Positions 52,554-55,836 of a DNA stretch of 55,836 nucleotides are shown here, piece by piece. The DNA is taken from positions 1 to 55,836 of the forward strand of contig JAISCR010000172.1 of assembly GCA_031265435.1 (NCBI GenBank), read 5' to 3'. The stretch is from Treponema sp. Lineage in GTDB: Bacteria > Spirochaetota > Spirochaetia > Treponematales > Breznakiellaceae. Below the pieces are notes generated by a model. That model saw only the letters and a program-made list of their open reading frames with translations. It made no database searches and had not been told where the DNA came from. Position numbers and translations under genes: made by a program. The stretch's first letter is position 1. The number at the start of each line of letters is the position of its first letter.

Positions 52554-53342
52554 TCATCCACCGGCACCTATGTCTACATCATCAGGAACCGTATGGCCAG
52601 CAACCGTGTACATACTTCCGATTAACTCTTCAAGTGAAACTTCTTTTTTCGAATAGTTATATTCTATTTTTCCTCTGTCCACAAGGACAATTCTATCCAC
52701 CACCGGATAGACGTGATAGATATTATGGCTAATAAAAATAACCGCTTTACCTTCGTTCTTAATACGCTTAATGAACCCCAGTACTTTTTGTGTCTCTGCT
52801 AATGATAAACCCGTAGTAGGCTCATCAAGGATAATGAGATTTGAATTAAAATACAAAGCCCGCGAAATAGCAACTCCCTGCCTTTCTCCGCCGGACATAA
52901 ATCCAACTACATTGTTTGGCTCAATAGCGGCCGATGTAAAACCCATAGTGTTTTTCATCAATTTAATTGTTTCTTCGCGCATTTTTTTTACATCAAGAAA
53001 TCCGAATTTTGTGGTAATCTCCCGGCCCATAAAAATGTTACGCCATATACTGTGCTGTTCACAGAGTGCCCGGTCCTGGAATACCGTTTCGATGCCAAGA
53101 TCCCGGGCCATCTTTACATTGTGGTTTACAAGCTTTTTACCCTTCCAGAAAATTTCTCCCCTGCTGGGAAGATAAACCCCGGTGAGGATCTTCATGAGCG
53201 TTGATTTACCCGCCCCATTATCACCCAAAAGCCCAACAATATCATTACTACCGATTTCAAGATCAAGTCCCCGCAAAGCTTCGATAGTACCAAAATTTTT
53301 GGTAATGCCTTTCATGCTGACTAACGGTATGTTTTCTGTCAT
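52554..53342 (-). CDS. ABC transporter ATP-binding protein, single-domain sugar type (FrcA/RbsA-like)
   Basis: A 262-residue ATPase with one ABC module: GDNGAGKSTLMKIL (Walker A, about residues 36-49), MSGGERQGVAISRAL (signature) and LIILDEPTTGLSLAE (Walker B). RbsA itself has two modules; single-module forms such as FrcA occur in fructose-type importers. The ATG at 53342 follows AAGGGGA. It is four bases downstream of the permease, so co-translated, and powers sugar import with the binding protein and permease of the same operon. Confidence 0.92.
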   Translation of the reverse strand: MTENIPLVSMKGITKNFGTIEALRGLDLEIGSNDIVGLLGDNGAGKSTLMKILTGVYLPSRGEIFWKGKKLVNHNVKMARDLGIETVFQDRALCEQHSIWRNIFMGREITTKFGFLDVKKMREETIKLMKNTMGFTSAAIEPNNVVGFMSGGERQGVAISRALYFNSNLIILDEPTTGLSLAETQKVLGFIKRIKNEGKAVIFISHNIYHVYPVVDRIVLVDRGKIEYNYSKKEVSLEELIGSMYTVAGHTVPDDVDIGAGG

Positions 53343-53346
53343 AATT

Positions 53347-54312
53347 TTAATTCCCCTTACGCCGAATGCCGGTGAACTTGTGGCTTATCAGAGCCAGCAC
53401 AATGATAAGCCCAAAGAAAAATTGAGTATAAAATCCGGTTAAACCCGACGAAATTATCCCATTTTCAAGGAAACTCAAGATAAAGGCTCCGATAGCGCCT
53501 CCCAGGATTGTACCAATGCCACCCCAAGTGGGGGTACCCCCAAGAAACACTGCCGCCAGAGAGGTTAAAAGATAGCCTGAGCCTGAGGTAGGAAAAAATG
53601 CATTATTGACAAGCCCGGTAAATACCCCGGCTAAGGCGGCGGCTAGACCGGTAACCATGTAAGCCCCAATTTTAATCCGTTCTACCTTTACCCCTGTTTC
53701 GGCGGCGCTCGTAGGATTATCCCCCACATAACAGACATGGGCGCCGAAGCGATGGAAATTGAACACCAGAATACATATCCCCATAAACACTAGACCCCAT
53801 AACATCTGTATCGGGAAATCCCCAATCTTTCCGACAAAGATCTTATAAAAGGTTGATTTATTGAGGAAGGTTAAAGGTATCCCATGACCGCTGGTACCAA
53901 TCATGATGAGACCCCGTAGCAAAAAATTCATCCCCAGGGTCACCACCAGAGAACTCAGCTTTAGTTTTGTGATCAAAAGCCCGTTGACTAGGCCGATCAG
54001 AAGACCGGACAGAATAGCACAGAAGAAACCAAAAAAAGGGTACCCTGTCTTGAGAGTAATCAGGGAAAACAACCAGAGGGCTATCCCTATGGTGGATGGG
54101 AAAGACAGATCGCTTTCACCGCTGGCCGTAACAAAAACAAGGCCACAGACCAGCATGAGGGGTATGGGGTATACAATAAATAATGCCCGATAGGTATTAT
54201 AGCTCAAAAAAACTTTAGGATTCATGATGGCAAAGATGATCAGCAAAAGTACCATCACCCCTAAGACAGAAAACTGTATACGATAGGACAAAAAAAATTT
54301 CTTTATTTTCAT
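53347..54312 (-). CDS. ABC transporter permease, ribose/fructose type (RbsC/FrcC-like)
   Basis: A 321-residue permease with about ten hydrophobic segments and the family region NTYRALFIVYPIPLMLVCGL (about residues 35-55), GLVNGLLITKLKLSSLVVTL, and the closing FLGGTPTWGGIGTILGGA. The ATG at 54312 has GGATGG just before it; the ATG at 54324 is also possible. It lies between the binding protein (50 bases upstream) and the ATPase. Pentose or hexose import is inferred from the family. Confidence 0.9.
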   Translation of the reverse strand: MKIKKFFLSYRIQFSVLGVMVLLLIIFAIMNPKVFLSYNTYRALFIVYPIPLMLVCGLVFVTASGESDLSFPSTIGIALWLFSLITLKTGYPFFGFFCAILSGLLIGLVNGLLITKLKLSSLVVTLGMNFLLRGLIMIGTSGHGIPLTFLNKSTFYKIFVGKIGDFPIQMLWGLVFMGICILVFNFHRFGAHVCYVGDNPTSAAETGVKVERIKIGAYMVTGLAAALAGVFTGLVNNAFFPTSGSGYLLTSLAAVFLGGTPTWGGIGTILGGAIGAFILSFLENGIISSGLTGFYTQFFFGLIIVLALISHKFTGIRRKGN

Positions 54313-54361
54313 ACACCCATCCATAAAGATAAGATATAGGTACCCTTTCGGGTTTAGGGAT

Positions 54362-55402
54362 CTAGCGATAACCCTTTTTAACCAATTCTACTACTAGATT
54401 GTAGTTATCGATATCTATAGCTCCGGCCCCCGTTTCTATCTCAAGATCACTCAGTCCAAAATTTTTAGTAAGAAAAGCATTCATGATAGGCATAAAGCCA
54501 TGCAAATAGGGCTGCTGATCCGAGGTGATTTGGACATATCCCTTTTCAAAGGCGTCCAAAACAGCGGCATTAGTGTCAAATCCGATATTGTACACCTCGC
54601 CGGGTTTTTTTCCGCAAGCTTCCATAAAAGTACCGGCCGCTGCTAGTAGTTGCCCTCCACTATATACAATTACTTTGGTCTCAGGATGATTCTGAATCTG
54701 ACCGGAAATAACGGGCAGTATTAGTAAAGGATCTGATGCGGTTTCAGGACCGGCAATTATCCGCTCCACAATCATACCATGGTCTTCAAAAGCCGATGCG
54801 GTTCCTTCCTCACGGAAGAACCGTCCGGGCTGGCCCCATGCGCCGAATACTACCGCCCGATCCCCGCTTTTGAGCCCGAGATCGGTTATCGCTTTATTCC
54901 CCAAAGTAGCGCCTTGGGCACCCAGATCTTTAACACCAACATAACCACCACCAATTTTTTCCCGGACGATGGGGAGATTAACATTAACCCATTCCAAGAT
55001 GATACCAGCATTTTTTGCCTCTTCAGCCAGGGGCATAATAGCTTCGTCTCCCTGAAGAGCAACAAAACATATAGCATCAGGCCGGGAAGCTATAGCATCT
55101 CTCAACTGCGAAAGCATTAAGTCCGCATCCCAGCCGGAAAACACATATTCTACCGAAACGCCATAGGGCTTGAGCATTTCCGCCGCATCAAGAGCGCCCC
55201 GATACACGATAGATGCGAAAGCGTCACCCGCATCTCCCCCTACAAAATAACGGATCTTCATATCGGCGAATTTAAACCCGGAACTGGGACCGCTACTGTT
55301 CGTTGTCGAAATTTCCGCAGCTGGCGTTACTTTTGTACAACTATAAAAAAGTAGCCCCGCTATAACAAGGCCAATAAAAAAAGAGAAATAATTTCTTTTC
55401 AT
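54362..55402 (-). CDS. sugar-binding lipoprotein of an RbsB-like ABC transporter
   Basis: A 346-residue type I periplasmic binding protein. The lipoprotein signal ends LLFYSC, with the cysteine near residue 22. The mature part has the usual domain: IRYFVGGDAGDAFASIVYRG, then GWDADLMLSQLRDAIASRPD and the sugar-site GFDTNAAVLDAFEKGYVQIT. The ATG at 55402 follows AAGGAGG by seven bases; starts at 55480 and 55465 lie inside a longer open frame but lack a ribosome site. It opens the operon with permease, ATPase, two UroD-like proteins and GH31, so it probably captures an alpha-linked pentose-containing sugar. A lipobox is present here, unlike the two other binding proteins in the window. Confidence 0.9.
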   Translation of the reverse strand: MKRNYFSFFIGLVIAGLLFYSCTKVTPAAEISTTNSSGPSSGFKFADMKIRYFVGGDAGDAFASIVYRGALDAAEMLKPYGVSVEYVFSGWDADLMLSQLRDAIASRPDAICFVALQGDEAIMPLAEEAKNAGIILEWVNVNLPIVREKIGGGYVGVKDLGAQGATLGNKAITDLGLKSGDRAVVFGAWGQPGRFFREEGTASAFEDHGMIVERIIAGPETASDPLLILPVISGQIQNHPETKVIVYSGGQLLAAAGTFMEACGKKPGEVYNIGFDTNAAVLDAFEKGYVQITSDQQPYLHGFMPIMNAFLTKNFGLSDLEIETGAGAIDIDNYNLVVELVKKGYR

Positions 55403-55492
55403 GTTTCCACCTCCTTTTTTGGGCAAACATTCATTACCTGTTATCACCTTTGGAAAATTTTTCATAAAATGCTCCTTCATAGTTTTATTTGT

Positions 55493-55529
55493 TAACCCAA
55501 CGGGTTAGCTTGTTTCGGGGATATCCCCG
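55493..55529. promoter_or_regulatory. two palindromes upstream of the sugar operon
   Basis: TAACCC-AAC-GGGTTA at 55493-55507 and CGGGGATATCCCCG at 55516-55529 lie 91-127 bases before the binding-protein ATG. Either could be an operator or a folded RNA, but the second is inside the 34-codon frame, so chance cannot be excluded. Confidence 0.35.
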
Positions 55530-55609
55530 GAAAACACAACAAAAAAGTCCCGCGATTTTGCCGAACCTTTCATGGGAAAGTAATACGCGGTTTTTCCCTT
55601 ACCCGACAT
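55505..55609 (-). CDS. 34-residue ORF with a strong ribosome site upstream of the sugar operon
   Basis: The ATG at 55609 is preceded by AGGAGG and six bases; the frame runs 34 codons to a TAA at 55505. The product starts MSGKGKTAYYFPMKGSAKSR and ends in PETS, with an FFVVF core. It is basic, has no membrane helix, and matches nothing I know. It lies 102 bases upstream of the binding-protein start in the same direction. It could be a real small protein or a leader peptide controlling the operon. A perfect 14-bp palindrome (CGGGGATATCCCCG, 55516-55529) lies inside the coding part, and TAACCC/GGGTTA (55493-55507) covers the stop. Confidence 0.5.
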   Translation of the reverse strand: MSGKGKTAYYFPMKGSAKSRDFFVVFSGDIPETS

Positions 55610-55671
55610 ATAACGCCTCCTGTATGTCTTTGGAATGAAACTGATTCAAATAAATTGAAAGGTTTGGTACG

Positions 55672-55755
55672 GCTAAAGAGAGTCTCATTAGCCCTAAGAA
55701 GCATCTCAACAGAGCTAAAGCGCCGCCGAATAGGGCTAAAAAAAGGTTGTGCTGA
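55672..55755 (+). repeat. four degenerate tandem repeats with a 21-bp period
   Basis: GCTAAAG occurs at 55672 and 55714, GCTAAAA at 55735 and the weaker CCTAAGA at 55693, spaced exactly 21 bases apart; the first two units also share TCTCA at positions 12-16. 21 bp is two helical turns, so bound proteins would lie on one face of the DNA. The array ends 15 bases before the ATG at 55771. The stretch 55610-55671 before it holds no gene I can support. Confidence 0.5.
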
Positions 55756-55770
55756 CTGGAAGGAGAAAAA

Positions 55771-55836
55771 ATGGACGCTGTGAAACGCCTAATTTTTGAT
55801 AAATTTACCGGGGGGGGGGGGGGGGGGGGGGGTAAA
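55771..55836 (+). CDS. start of an ORF with a 23-G tract (partial; possibly phase-variable)
   Basis: An ATG at 55771, five bases after AAGGAG, opens a frame MDAVKRLIFDKFT followed by seven glycine codons within a run of 23 G (55810-55832), then GGT AAA at the window end. The frame continues past the window in this state. With 24 G, the codon after the tract would be TAA and the protein would end there; with 22 G the frame would shift to GTA. No family is recognised from 13 residues. The ribosome site and start suggest a true gene whose expression could switch by slipped-strand changes in the tract. Confidence 0.5.
   Translation, partial: MDAVKRLIFDKFTGGGGGGGGK

Noticed and set aside
55516..55529. 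Perfect 14-bp palindrome as a certain operator
   Set aside because: It lies within the 34-codon frame and has no known regulator; listed only as a low-confidence site.
55810..55832. Poly-G run as a two-colour sequencing artefact
   Set aside because: Not excluded, but artefact runs normally sit at read ends and are not followed by TAAA; the run also lies in frame after a good start. Kept as a finding with this caveat.
1..55836. CRISPR arrays, tRNA or rRNA genes, intact IS elements
   Set aside because: No regularly spaced repeats of CRISPR size, no tRNA-like cloverleaf and no transposase were found. Gaps between genes are too short for rRNA.

Overview
The window looks like chromosomal DNA of a free-living or gut-associated spirochaete of the Treponema lineage, probably a G+C-rich termite-gut type. 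This is inferred from the mix of housekeeping genes (def-fmt, a PASTA protein without a kinase, an aroD-aroE fusion, a divergent second EF-G, topoisomerase IV genes), PnrA/TmpC-type and Lpl-type binding proteins, and many plant-polysaccharide genes. No rRNA, tRNA, CRISPR array or intact insertion sequence was seen. The right end may be a contig end, because it stops just after a 23-G homopolymer.

Layout. 1-240: 3' end of a gene entering from the left. 270-5767 (minus): a sugar-transport cluster with an Lpl-type binding protein, two permeases, and an AraC regulator fused to a glycoside hydrolase family 39 domain that an internal deletion has broken. 5880-16796 (mostly plus): def, fmt, a PASTA protein, a secreted protein, aroDE, rpiA, a DUF6062-like protein, an XRE-cupin regulator, an acyl-CoA ligase and citrate synthase; a minus-strand truncated acyl-CoA-synthetase-like gene lies among them. 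16807-18891 (minus): EF-G-like GTPase. 18989-26941 (plus): coiled-coil protein, parE, a decayed toxin-antitoxin-like patch, a tandem VOC protein, parC and a membrane-anchored coiled-coil protein. 26981-29771 (minus): class III nucleotide cyclase, a small protein and a DUF3298-type lipoprotein. 29868-33779 (plus): methyltransferase, glycerol kinase and a cytoplasmic GH10 enzyme. 33888-37949 (minus): a 1353-residue surface protein with barrel, eight repeats and OmpA-like domain. 38085-42841 (plus): a complete BMP/PnrA-type nucleoside ABC transporter. 43104-48117 (plus): SNF2 helicase with AT-hooks and an overlapping partner. 48253-55402 (minus): an operon of sugar ABC transporter, two UroD-family proteins and a GH31 alpha-glycosidase. 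55505-55609 (minus): a 34-residue ORF. 55771-end (plus): the start of an ORF holding a 23-G tract.

The carbohydrate genes share a hemicellulose theme: a GH39 remnant (beta-xylosidase family), cytoplasmic GH10 (xylanase family), GH31 (alpha-xylosidase-like), and two oligosaccharide or sugar importers. Several are cytoplasmic, so the picture is uptake of short glycans followed by hydrolysis inside the cell.

The strongest leads are: (i) the in-frame poly-G tract just after the start of a new ORF, where a 24-G version would create an immediate stop, preceded by four degenerate repeats on a 21-bp period; (ii) the transporter-UroD-UroD-GH31 operon, whose UroD proteins carry an H-x-D...C pattern resembling the zinc site of corrinoid methyltransferases; (iii) a recurring promoter geometry in which the -10 box ends six bases before the ATG, suggesting leaderless mRNAs; (iv) a dispersed inverted-repeat family ending in TTTTGGRRYAGGCTCA; (v) the SNF2-plus-partner gene pair.
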